Source: an uncultured Eggerthellaceae bacterium
GTDB lineage: Bacteria > Actinomycetota > Coriobacteriia > Coriobacteriales > Eggerthellaceae
NCBI GenBank assembly: GCA_947566075.1
Contig: CANOIM010000012.1
Span: forward strand, 1-64,000
Length of the DNA stretch: 64,000 nt
Direction: 5' to 3'
The first letter of the stretch is position 1; the number at the start of each line of letters is the position of its first letter. The notes beneath the pieces are model-generated. The model did no database searches and was not told where the DNA came from. It saw nothing but the letters and a program-made list of their open reading frames with translations. Below, in pieces: positions 33,492 through 41,613 of this stretch. Made by a program: the position numbers and the translations under genes.

Positions 33492-36053
33492 ATGGCAGAA
33501 TTCGATGATATCAATGAGACCGGTACGGGGCCTGAGGTAGACCCGGAAGAGGTTGACGCCGAAGAAACGGCAGATATGGAAGCGGCGGCCGAAACCGCTG
33601 CCGCTGCCGAGGACGGGGATGAGCCCCAAAGCGCCTTCGCCGGTGAGCTGGCTGTGCAGCCCGCAGAGCTGGGCAAGGAGATGCAGCAATCGTTCCTTGA
33701 GTATTCCATGAGCGTTATCGTGGCTCGTGCCCTGCCGGATGTGCGCGATGGCCTGAAGCCGGTGCACCGGCGCATCCTCTACGCCATGAACGAATCCGGC
33801 TACCTGCCTTCGAAGCCGCACATGAAATCTGCCCGTACCGTAGGTGATGTGATAGGCAAGTATCACCCCCACGGTGATTTCGCCGTGTACGACACCATGG
33901 TGCGCCTGGCCCAGCCCTTCTCCATGCGCCTGCCCCTCATTGATGGTCACGGGAACTTCGGTTCCATTGACGGTGATTCCGCGGCGGCCATGCGTTACAC
34001 CGAGGCCCGTCTGGATAAGCCAGCCATGGAGCTCTTGCGTGACTTAGACAAGGAAACGGTGGATTTCGTCCCGAACTACGACGAATCCCTGCAGGAACCT
34101 GAGGTCTTGCCCGCTCGCTTCCCCAACCTGCTGGTGAACGGCTCCAACGGCATTGCCGTGGGCATGGCCACGAACATCCCGCCCCACAACCTGGGTGAGA
34201 CCATTGATGCCACCTGCATGATGCTGGACAATCCAGACGTTTCCGTGGAAGAGCTGATGACGGCGCTCCCCGGACCGGATTTCCCCACGGGGGGCATCAT
34301 CATGGGCCGGAAGGGCATCCTGGACGCCTACCAAACAGGCCATGGCAGCATTACCGTTCGCGCGAAGTGCGAAGTGATCGAGAAGAAGAACGGCCGCAAC
34401 TCCATCGTGGTGAAGGAGATACCGTACCAGGTGAACCGCAAGCGCCTGCTGGAGAAGCTGGGCGAACTGGTGCGCGACAAGAAGCTGCCAGAGATCAGCA
34501 ACATCCATGACGCGGCTGACCGTCACGGCATCGATATCATCATCGATCTGAAATCCAACGCCATCCCCCAAGTGGTGCTCAACAAGCTGTTCAAGCACAC
34601 GCAACTCCAAGTGGGCTTCGGCATCAACATGCTGGCCCTGGTTGACTCCACCCCGCGCGTGCTCTCCCTCAAGGAGATCCTGTTCTACTACATAGAGCAC
34701 CAGAAGGACGTCATCGTTCGGCGTACCAAGTATGAGCTGGCGAAGGCGGAAGAGCGCGCCCACATCCTGGAAGGCTACCTCATCGCGCTGGATAACATTG
34801 ATGAGGTTATCCATATCATCCGCTCTTCTGAGACGGACAAGGAAGCGGCCGCGCGCCTGACTGAGCGCTTCGGGCTGACGAAGCGCCAGACAGATGCCAT
34901 CCTTGAGATGAAGCTGCGTCGCCTGACCGGCTTGGAGCGCACGAAGATCGAGAACGAGCTGGCTGAGCTGCGCGAGAAGATAGCCTACTACAAGCGCGTT
35001 CTGGCCGATGAGAGCCTGGTTCGCCAGATCATCAAGGATGAGCTGGGTGAGATCCGCAAGAAGTACCAGACCAAGCGTGTCACGAAGCTTTCCGCGGAGG
35101 CGAAGGATATTGACGTGGAGGATCTGATCGCGGATGACTCCATGGTGGTGACCATGACCCAAGCGGGGTACATCAAGCGGATGCCCACTTCTGTTTACCG
35201 CCAGCAGAAGCGCGGCGGCAAGGGCATGCAGGGTGTGAACCTGAAAGACTCTGACTTCGTGGAGCACCTGTTCACGGCCACCAACCATATGTACATGCTG
35301 TTCTTCTCCACCAAGGGCAAGGTCTATCGCCTGAAGGTCTATGACATTCCCGAAGCGTCCCGCCATGCCCGCGGCACGGCCATCGTGAACCTGCTGCCCC
35401 TGGAGAAGGGTGAGACCATATCGGCGGTCATCTCCACCAAGGAATTCCCTGAGGATGAATACCTCATGTTCGCCACTTCGAACGGCATGGTGAAGAAGAC
35501 GGCCATGAACCTGTACGACCGCACCCGGCGCGAAGGGCTTATTGCCATTAATCTGAAGGACGGTGACGAGCTGATATCCGTCCGCCGGGTGGCTCCGGGT
35601 GAGAAGGTCATCATGGTGTCATCTTCCGGCAAGGCCATCCTGTGGGATGAATCCGAGGCGCGGTCTATGGGCCGTGGCACAACAGGGGTGCGCGGCATGA
35701 ATGTGCCTGCTGACGCTCACGTGCTAGGCATGGAGATAGCCCGACCGGGAACGGATCTGTTCGTCATCACCGAAAAGGGTTATGGGAAGCGTACTCCCAT
35801 TGCGGAATATCCTGAGCATCACCGCGGTGGTCAGGGCGTGTACACCATCGTGATGACCCAGAAGAAGGGCCTGCTGGTGGCCATGAAGGTGGTGTCCTCA
35901 GATGACGAGGTGATGATCATCTCTGAGGAGGGCGTCATCGTGCGCACGCCGGTTTCCGGCATCTCTGAGCTGGGCCGGTCTACCCAGGGCGTGCACGTGA
36001 TGAACATCGCTGATGGTGACCGGGTAACGGCAGTGGCTGTAACCGAGGAATAG
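33492..36053 (+). CDS. gyrA: DNA gyrase subunit A
   Basis: An 853-residue cleavage subunit. An acidic, Ala-rich N-terminal extension of about 55 residues precedes the family's usual start (EMQQSFLEYSMSVIVARALPD in part). The quinolone region HPHGDFAVYDTMVRLAQ and the catalytic tyrosine in AAMRYTEARL are intact, and the GyrA box of the C-terminal wrapping domain is QKRGGKG. The 83 position by E. coli numbering is Phe (HGDFAVYD) where many bacteria have Ser or Ala; I read this from the sequence and make no resistance claim. Confidence 0.96.
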   Translation: MAEFDDINETGTGPEVDPEEVDAEETADMEAAAETAAAAEDGDEPQSAFAGELAVQPAELGKEMQQSFLEYSMSVIVARALPDVRDGLKPVHRRILYAMNESGYLPSKPHMKSARTVGDVIGKYHPHGDFAVYDTMVRLAQPFSMRLPLIDGHGNFGSIDGDSAAAMRYTEARLDKPAMELLRDLDKETVDFVPNYDESLQEPEVLPARFPNLLVNGSNGIAVGMATNIPPHNLGETIDATCMMLDNPDVSVEELMTALPGPDFPTGGIIMGRKGILDAYQTGHGSITVRAKCEVIEKKNGRNSIVVKEIPYQVNRKRLLEKLGELVRDKKLPEISNIHDAADRHGIDIIIDLKSNAIPQVVLNKLFKHTQLQVGFGINMLALVDSTPRVLSLKEILFYYIEHQKDVIVRRTKYELAKAEERAHILEGYLIALDNIDEVIHIIRSSETDKEAAARLTERFGLTKRQTDAILEMKLRRLTGLERTKIENELAELREKIAYYKRVLADESLVRQIIKDELGEIRKKYQTKRVTKLSAEAKDIDVEDLIADDSMVVTMTQAGYIKRMPTSVYRQQKRGGKGMQGVNLKDSDFVEHLFTATNHMYMLFFSTKGKVYRLKVYDIPEASRHARGTAIVNLLPLEKGETISAVISTKEFPEDEYLMFATSNGMVKKTAMNLYDRTRREGLIAINLKDGDELISVRRVAPGEKVIMVSSSGKAILWDESEARSMGRGTTGVRGMNVPADAHVLGMEIARPGTDLFVITEKGYGKRTPIAEYPEHHRGGQGVYTIVMTQKKGLLVAMKVVSSDDEVMIISEEGVIVRTPVSGISELGRSTQGVHVMNIADGDRVTAVAVTEE

Positions 36054-36063
36054 TCTTTGGTTA

Positions 36064-36131
36064 CACAACGGGCGGACAGGAACGAGTTCCTGTCCCTACG
36101 AAGATCCTCTGATAGGGGTCCCCGTTGTCCC
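36064..36131. repeat. Hybrid palindromic element between convergent gyrA and the HAD gene
   Basis: The outer ends ACAACGGG and CCCCGTTGTCCC match the tips of the large dispersed palindrome, but the middle holds the 22-bp GGACAGGAAC palindrome (36074-36095). It fills the gap between the two convergent genes and is a probable two-way terminator. Confidence 0.75.
36074..36095. repeat. Dispersed 22-bp palindrome, copy 2
   Basis: Same arms as copy 1 (GGACAGGAAC / GTTCCTGTCC), followed by CTACG; nested in the hybrid element. Confidence 0.85.
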
Positions 36132-36134
36132 TTC

Positions 36135-36794
36135 CTATATGAGATCAAGCAGCTGCTCGGGGTGTTCGGCGTAGAGGTCCGGTTCGGCACCTTCGTTCGC
36201 GAAATCCTCCTTCGCGTGATACCCCCAGAGTGCTGCTACGGCGAAGACCCCCGCGTTCCGCGCCGCTTTGATGTCACCCGGTGAATCACCCACGTAGGCG
36301 GTGTTCGCCGGTGCCGTTTTCAGCATACGCATGGCCTGTTGGATACCGGTGGGGTCAGGCTTGCGCGGGATCAGCGGGCTTTCGCCATACATGACCGCCG
36401 TGTACCCCGGCAGGCAGATGCTCATGATCTGATCAACGCCTGCTTGCAGCTTGTTCGACACCACACCTATGCCCATTTCCCGTTCCTTGAGGCCATCCAA
36501 CAGGGGCATCACGCCCGGGAACGGTTTGGTCTGGTGGTAATACTCGTGGAAGTGCTGGTTCCACAGCTCCATGGCCCGATCCCGTGTCTTTTCGGTGGCA
36601 TCCGGCGGCAGGGCCAGGTAGATCAGGCGGCGAACGCCGGAGCCCACGAAGGAGAGGATCTCTTCCTGGGTGCGCTGGGGGCAGCCGAGCTCCTCAAGGA
36701 TCCTGTTCGTGAGGGCCATCAGATCGGGGATGGTGTCAAGCAGCGTGCCATCAAGGTCGAAGATGAAGGTATCCAGTTCAGGGCGGGGAGTCAT
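36135..36794 (-). CDS. HAD-superfamily phosphatase, phosphoglycolate phosphatase-like
   Basis: A 219-residue Gph-like hydrolase: FIFDLDGTLLDT (motif I, nucleophile and acid Asp), VVSNKLQ (motif II), PRKPDPTG (motif III Lys) and AYVGDSPGDIKAARNAG (motif IV). The cap sequence after motif I is helical, as in the phosphoglycolate/pyrophosphate branch. The start is ATG 36794 (GAAAGG upstream); a longer frame to 37097 has no ribosome site and opposes other genes. Substrate is not set by sequence alone. Confidence 0.85.
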   Translation of the reverse strand: MTPRPELDTFIFDLDGTLLDTIPDLMALTNRILEELGCPQRTQEEILSFVGSGVRRLIYLALPPDATEKTRDRAMELWNQHFHEYYHQTKPFPGVMPLLDGLKEREMGIGVVSNKLQAGVDQIMSICLPGYTAVMYGESPLIPRKPDPTGIQQAMRMLKTAPANTAYVGDSPGDIKAARNAGVFAVAALWGYHAKEDFANEGAEPDLYAEHPEQLLDLI

Positions 36795-36842
36795 GGCAAT
36801 CCTTTCACGAGGAAAAGGATATCCTAGCACGAAGCCGAGCCC

Positions 36843-36848
36843 TATAAT
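36843..36848 (+). promoter_or_regulatory. TATAAT -10 box immediately before a small gene
   Basis: A perfect TATAAT ends 6 bp before ATG 36855, so the transcript would begin at or near the start codon. No good -35 is seen. Confidence 0.55.
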
Positions 36849-36854
36849 GGACCC

Positions 36855-37010
36855 ATGTTGAGAGTGCATCAAAAGATGAAACCCGGCGCCTTGTCCGCTT
36901 TGATGGGCATGGGCATGCTGGTGCTCACCACCCTGACGTTCATCGGGCTGCTGTGGGTGGTCACCTTCGTGGTGCGCGTTATCGCAGCGTTCATCGGGCT
37001 GGCGTCCTAG
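36855..37010 (+). CDS. 51-residue single-span membrane peptide
   Basis: A short frame, MLRVHQKMKPGALSALMGMG..., with a basic start and a hydrophobic core (about residues 16-47, LVLTTLTFIGLLWVVTFVV). The TATAAT placed just upstream and absence of a Shine-Dalgarno suggest a leaderless message. It is divergent from the HAD gene and 42 bp ahead of trkH. Family unknown; possibly a small transporter subunit. Confidence 0.6.
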   Translation: MLRVHQKMKPGALSALMGMGMLVLTTLTFIGLLWVVTFVVRVIAAFIGLAS

Positions 37011-37052
37011 GCCCCGCACAGGTAAGCACGGACAGGACGAGGACACGCGGAT

Positions 37053-38585
37053 ATGTGGCAGCGGTTCACTTTCTATGATCTGCGCGTCATCGGCCATTAT
37101 CTGGGCGTTCTCATCACCTGGTCAGCTGCGCTCATGGCCGTGCCCCTGGCGGTAGGTCTCATCTTCCAGGAATGGGATGCGGTCAGCCGGTACCTCTTCT
37201 CCATAGGTATCGCCTTCGTGGCCGGGGCCACCCTGCGCTTCTGCCGGGTACAGCCAGGGCGGCTGAACCGCCAGCAAGCCTTGGCCATCGTGGGTCTGGC
37301 CTGGATCGTCCTGGGGGTGTTCTGCTCCATCCCCCTGTATCTTTCCGGCCATTTCGTCTCATTCTTGGATGCCCTCTTCGAAGGCGTTTCGGGCATCACC
37401 ACCACCGGCGCCTCTCTCATCATCGATTTAGACCATCTCTCCTACGCTGACAACACGTTCCGCTTCATGATGCACCTGTTGGGCGGCTTGGGGTTGATCG
37501 TGGTGGCGCTCTCCCTGGGCGTCTTCGGGAAGGGTTCAGGCAGTCAGCTGTACACCTCCGAGGCCCGCAGTGAACACGTGGTGCCCAATGTGATCCAGAC
37601 CACCCAGTTCATTGCGAAGGTTACGGCCATCGTGATCTTGGTGGCCACGGTGCTGCTCACGGGGCTGCTGCTCCTGCAGGGTTTCGAACCGGCCCGGGCC
37701 ATCCTCCAAGCGCTTTGGGTCAGCATCTCCGGTTTCGTGACCGGCGGCTTCGCTCCCATGCAGCAATCCATCCTCTATTACCACTCCTTCGTCCTTGAGA
37801 TCATCACGCTGGTCTTGATGATCCTGGGATCCATCAGCTTCGTGGTGTTCTATGAGGTGTGGAAGGGGAACACCGGTCCCTTCTTCCGTGACATAGAAAC
37901 CCGCACCATGTTCATCTGGGTGGCTGTCATGTTGGGTGTCTTCGTGGCTTCGCTTTCCGGTTCCACCCTCTTCGCTGATATCCCCGCGCTGCTTCGTCGG
38001 GGTGTGTACATGGTGATATCCGCCTTCACCACCACCGGCTTTTCGGTCATCACACCGAACCAGCTGATGGTGGTCCTCACCAGCGGCGCGTTCCTGACCA
38101 TCGCGCTTCTGATGGCCGTGGGTGGAGCTGCCGGGTCTACCTCGGGCGGCATCAAGCTGTACCGGGTGGGGATCATCGCGAAATCCATTCTGCAGACCAT
38201 CAAGCAGGCGGTGTCTCCCAACTCTGCCCGGGTCGTGGAATCCTACTTCCACGTGGGGCGGCGCATCCTCACGCCCACCGCTGTGAAAACAGCCATGACC
38301 ATCTTCATCCTGTATGTGGTGACCTATGTGGTGGGGGCGCTGGTGGGGATAGCCCACGGCTACGATGCCACTCAATCCATCTTCGAATCCATTGCCATGA
38401 CATCCAACGGTGGCCTGACCGCAGGCTTGGCAACGCCCGGCATGCCGCCTACCTTGGAGCTGTTCTACATCCTGCAGATGTGGGTAGGCCGTCTGGAGTT
38501 CATCACGCTTTTGGCGTTGGTGGCTCAGGTGGTGGCTTCGGTGCTGCCCCGGCCGCGGCCAAAGCAGCGGGGGAACATCCTATGA
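37053..38585 (+). CDS. trkH: TrkH/KtrB-family potassium uptake channel subunit
   Basis: A 510-residue membrane protein with about ten spans and the four P-loop repeats of the family: SGITTTGAS, SGFVTGGF, SAFTTTGFS and MTSNGGLTAG, whose glycines form the K+ filter. GGAAGSTSGGIKLYR marks the intramembrane gate region. Its TrkA/KtrA partner is not in the window. The stop overlaps the next start (ATGA), so trkH, the lipoprotein and rsgA form one operon. Confidence 0.93.
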   Translation: MWQRFTFYDLRVIGHYLGVLITWSAALMAVPLAVGLIFQEWDAVSRYLFSIGIAFVAGATLRFCRVQPGRLNRQQALAIVGLAWIVLGVFCSIPLYLSGHFVSFLDALFEGVSGITTTGASLIIDLDHLSYADNTFRFMMHLLGGLGLIVVALSLGVFGKGSGSQLYTSEARSEHVVPNVIQTTQFIAKVTAIVILVATVLLTGLLLLQGFEPARAILQALWVSISGFVTGGFAPMQQSILYYHSFVLEIITLVLMILGSISFVVFYEVWKGNTGPFFRDIETRTMFIWVAVMLGVFVASLSGSTLFADIPALLRRGVYMVISAFTTTGFSVITPNQLMVVLTSGAFLTIALLMAVGGAAGSTSGGIKLYRVGIIAKSILQTIKQAVSPNSARVVESYFHVGRRILTPTAVKTAMTIFILYVVTYVVGALVGIAHGYDATQSIFESIAMTSNGGLTAGLATPGMPPTLELFYILQMWVGRLEFITLLALVAQVVASVLPRPRPKQRGNIL

Positions 38586-39235
38586 GCCGCTCTTCAGAGA
38601 ACCGATTCGAAAGGCCGCGCAGGGTAACAACCGCAACCGCCTGCGCGTTGGCCTTGTTCGCCGCGCTTTGCCTAGGGCTCAGCGGGTGCGCCCCTGAGGA
38701 TATGCCCGAGAGCAGCCCTCAAGGGTCCGGTTCGGCGGAACCAGCCACGGAGAACCGGATCAACCCATCCCAGCTGCCGGACAGTTCGTTCATCTATGAC
38801 GCCACCATCTCATCTTTGGAAAAGGCTGACCCGTACATGGATGGTCAAACGGTGCAGGTGGTGGGTGAAGCGGTGGGCGATCGCGTGTTCGCTGAGCTGG
38901 ATCCGGCCCACTGTTGGATCACCCTTGAGGCCGTAGACGGGACCTATGCCGAAGTGGCCTGCTTCATGACCACGCGCGCGACAGAGGCCATTGACACCTA
39001 CGGTGCCTACGGACGCCACGGCACCACGCTCCAGGTGCGCGGGACGTTCAACCTGGCTTGCGCCGACCACGCGGGCTTGTCTGACCTGCACGCCTCTAGC
39101 GTTGAGGTGGTTTCGGTGGGGTACGAGAACCGCACGCCCTTCAATATGTCCCAGGTCGTGCCCGGTTTGCTGCTGGTGGTCTTAGGCGGCCTGCTCCTGT
39201 TGGCTTACCGGCACCTGCGGGAGCGTCAGCTGTGA
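38582..39235 (+). CDS. Lipoprotein with an OB-fold-like domain and a C-terminal membrane span
   Basis: A 217-residue protein. Basic residues, a hydrophobic segment and the lipobox LSGC (Cys about 30) give a lipoprotein signal. Residues about 70-180 (DGQTVQVVGEAVGDRV ... WITLEAVDG ... LQVRGTFNLAC) look like an OB-fold cytidylyltransferase/tRNA-anticodon-type beta barrel. A hydrophobic segment near the end (VVPGLLLVVLGGLLLLAY) is followed by a basic tail, so it may be held at both ends. It starts inside the trkH stop and ends inside the rsgA start. Role unknown. Confidence 0.75.
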   Translation: MSRSSENRFERPRRVTTATACALALFAALCLGLSGCAPEDMPESSPQGSGSAEPATENRINPSQLPDSSFIYDATISSLEKADPYMDGQTVQVVGEAVGDRVFAELDPAHCWITLEAVDGTYAEVACFMTTRATEAIDTYGAYGRHGTTLQVRGTFNLACADHAGLSDLHASSVEVVSVGYENRTPFNMSQVVPGLLLVVLGGLLLLAYRHLRERQL

Positions 39236-40167
39236 AGTCCGGCGTTGTGGTCAAGCTTGACCGTTCCCTGCCCCTGGTGGAACTGGAAGATGGCGAACGG
39301 GTCCGGTGCGAACATGCCACTGACTTGGTGAAGAACGGTGCCGAACGAGCTGTGATCGGAGACGCCGTGTTGCTGAGCGCACCGGAAGGCCATGATGTCC
39401 AGGTGATCCAAGAGATACTGCCACGCCATACCCGGCTTGTGCGGCGTGACCCGCGGGAGCGGGCGGCCGAGCAGGTGATGGCGGCGAACTTCGATCGCGT
39501 CTTTGTGGTGCAGCCCATCAACAAGCTGAACCTTCGGCGGCTGGAACGGGAACTGGTACTGGCTTTCGAAACAGGGGCGGAGGTGACGGTCCTGCTGACC
39601 AAGGGGGATTTGGTAAACGTTGCGGAACGGGAGGCGGCCGTCCATGCCGTGAGCGCACTGGTGGGTGGCAATGTGGCCGTGGTGGTGGTCTCATCCGCAG
39701 AGGATGCCAGCCTGGAGCAGGTGCGGAACCTGATCCCGCCTGCGGAAACGGCCGTGCTCATGGGGCAGTCTGGCGCGGGGAAATCCACGCTCATCAATCG
39801 GCTGACCGGCCACGAAGTGCGGCGAACCTCTAGCGTTCGCCAGTCTGATGGCAAAGGGCGGCACACCACGGTTTCCCGTGAAACAGTGAAGGTGCCCGGA
39901 GGGGGTCATATCGTTGATATGCCTGGCGTGCGCGGTCTGGGGCTTTGGGATGCCGAAGCAGGGATATCAGCAGCCTTTGCTGATATCGAACGGTTGGCCG
40001 AAGCCTGCCGTTTCCGTGATTGCGAACACGGGGCGGAACCCGGTTGCGCAGTGCGGGCAGCGGTGGAAGCGGGTAGCCTGGCTCCGGAGCGGCTGGATTC
40101 CTACCAAGGGTTGCGCGATGAGCTGCGCGCTACCCAGGCCCGCCGCGAACAACAGCGCTGGCGATAA
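39232..40167 (+). CDS. rsgA: Ribosome small-subunit biogenesis GTPase RsgA
   Basis: A 311-residue circularly permuted GTPase that checks late 30S maturation. Order: an OB domain, LLTKGDLV (G4), VVVSSAED (G5), MGQSGAGKSTLINRL (G1), GRHTTVS (G2), DMPGVRGLG (G3), and the zinc motif CRFRDCEHGAEPGC. The GTG start is inside the lipoprotein stop (GTGA). A parS-like GTTTCCCGTGAAAC lies in its coding sequence at 39871-39884. A large palindrome follows 4 bp after its stop. Confidence 0.93.
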   Translation: MKSGVVVKLDRSLPLVELEDGERVRCEHATDLVKNGAERAVIGDAVLLSAPEGHDVQVIQEILPRHTRLVRRDPRERAAEQVMAANFDRVFVVQPINKLNLRRLERELVLAFETGAEVTVLLTKGDLVNVAEREAAVHAVSALVGGNVAVVVVSSAEDASLEQVRNLIPPAETAVLMGQSGAGKSTLINRLTGHEVRRTSSVRQSDGKGRHTTVSRETVKVPGGGHIVDMPGVRGLGLWDAEAGISAAFADIERLAEACRFRDCEHGAEPGCAVRAAVEAGSLAPERLDSYQGLRDELRATQARREQQRWR

Positions 40168-40171
40168 CGGG

Positions 40172-40245
40172 GGACAACGGGGACGTAGACTATTGTCCTG
40201 TTTTCCGATTGGAAAACAGGACAATAGTCTACGTCCCCGTTGTCC
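40172..40245. repeat. Large dispersed palindrome, copy 3 (short loop, co-varied arms)
   Basis: Perfect 35-bp arms with only GATT between. One base in each arm differs from the other copies (GTAGAC for GTAGGC, and GTCTAC for GCCTAC) so that pairing is kept. It fills the gap between the convergent rsgA and coiled-coil genes. Confidence 0.92.
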
Positions 40246-40246
40246 G

Positions 40247-41488
40247 TCAGCCCAGCTGTTCTAACAGAGTGGTTGCCTTGGAGTATTCGCTCTGCCAAGA
40301 GGCCACGGTCTCGCTCTTCTGCAACGTGGCTTCGTAGGCCTTGAGCACGATATCGGTGGGATATTGGTCACGCTTGCCCGCGATCAGCTGCGCTGCCTCT
40401 TCTTCGGCGGCGTTGTACTGGGCGTTCGCCTCTACCATGGCTTGGCTGGAAAGGTTGATCCGCGCTTCGTCCGTTTCCTTCGCATGCTCTTGGGCGGTGA
40501 TCCGCAGGGTGGCATACTCCTCGAAGGGTTTGAGTAGCTCTTGGGCAGACTGTTCGAACGCTTCTGAGCTGTCGATCAGCCAACTGCCCTTGTTCTGTAC
40601 GGCCCGCACCGCTTCTCGCGCCTGGGTGAACTGGTTGATAGCCTCATCAGATCTTCCCATGGCCTCTTCGGCTGCCGCTGCGTCTACCAGGTCTGTGGCT
40701 GCGGCTTCCCGAGCCAAGGAATCCCCCTCCATGGCGTCAGCCAAGAACGCCTCGGCCTGGTCGTAGACCTGGGCAGCCGCTGTAACATCCTCCAGCACGC
40801 CTTTGCCCGCATCGAAGGCTTTCAACAGCGCATTGATGGCGCCGATGGCGTTATTCGCCCGCTCCTTCTCTGCTCCGGAAGACACCCCTTCGATATGCTC
40901 TACGGCTGTCTTCGCCGCCCGCAGTTTGGTGGCGATGCTCTGCTGGCGCTGGTCGAAGCTGCCCAGCGCTTCGGTGAGCGCAGCGGCATCTATGTCTGGC
41001 AGCGGGGTGGCCAAGGTGGTTTCCACCAGCGAAAGGAACGGCTCCGCAGCGGTGAACTGCGTGCGCACATCTTCGATCTGAGCCGTGAGGCTGTTCGCCC
41101 GTTCCTGCATCTGTTGATAGCGGCTGATGGCGATGGTGGCGGCGAAATTGGCAGCCACCAAGACGATGACGATCACCAGCACTATCAGCAACCTTTGATT
41201 GCGCTTGCGGCGCAGCTTGCGCAACTCCACTTCAGCGCCAGAGAATTCCCAGGAAGGACGCCGCGGGGCACCGGAGGCTTGGTGTGTGAACTTCCCCGGG
41301 AGCGAAGGGTCTTTGGAAGGGGTACCGGAAGGTTTCTTCTTTCCCAAGGTGAACAGGGAGATGCGCCCTAGGGGTGATCCAGTGTCTTCCTCTGCGTCTG
41401 AGTGGGCGGCCTTCTTCGCATCAAGCACCGAGAACGATATCTCGTTCGACGTGCCTTGGGTATTGCGCTTGATGTGGCCGAGCGGCAT
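40247..41488 (-). CDS. Membrane-anchored coiled-coil protein, function unknown
   Basis: A 413-residue protein: a polar cytoplasmic N-terminus (1-95), a basic patch LRKLRRKRNQR, one span (LLIVLVIVIVLVAANFAATI, about 100-120), and a long helical, Glu/Ala/Gln-rich region to the end with a predicted coiled-coil character. No enzymatic motif is seen. The start is ATG 41488, with AAAGGAG 4 bp upstream. It is divergent from the M28-like gene and the two may share a promoter region. Could be an envelope-organising or EzrA/septation-like protein, but this is not supported by any motif. Confidence 0.7.
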   Translation of the reverse strand: MPLGHIKRNTQGTSNEISFSVLDAKKAAHSDAEEDTGSPLGRISLFTLGKKKPSGTPSKDPSLPGKFTHQASGAPRRPSWEFSGAEVELRKLRRKRNQRLLIVLVIVIVLVAANFAATIAISRYQQMQERANSLTAQIEDVRTQFTAAEPFLSLVETTLATPLPDIDAAALTEALGSFDQRQQSIATKLRAAKTAVEHIEGVSSGAEKERANNAIGAINALLKAFDAGKGVLEDVTAAAQVYDQAEAFLADAMEGDSLAREAAATDLVDAAAAEEAMGRSDEAINQFTQAREAVRAVQNKGSWLIDSSEAFEQSAQELLKPFEEYATLRITAQEHAKETDEARINLSSQAMVEANAQYNAAEEEAAQLIAGKRDQYPTDIVLKAYEATLQKSETVASWQSEYSKATTLLEQLG

Positions 41489-41568
41489 GGGGCTCCTTTC
41501 CGTGGGTGAGATTATAGCGAAGGGGCCGGTGCCTTCGCCCTTCATTCGGCGCTGTATGCCTGGTGCGG

Positions 41569-41574
41569 TATAAT
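41569..41574 (+). promoter_or_regulatory. TATAAT -10 box of the M28-like gene
   Basis: A perfect TATAAT, GCGG before it, 39 bp upstream of ATG 41614; no consensus -35 is visible. Confidence 0.55.
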
Positions 41575-41613
41575 CCAAACGACTATGCCCTAGCAGCCAA
41601 CGAAAGGCATCTA

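Noticed and set aside
34044..35366. A 440-codon minus-strand frame
   Set aside because: It is the shadow of gyrA.
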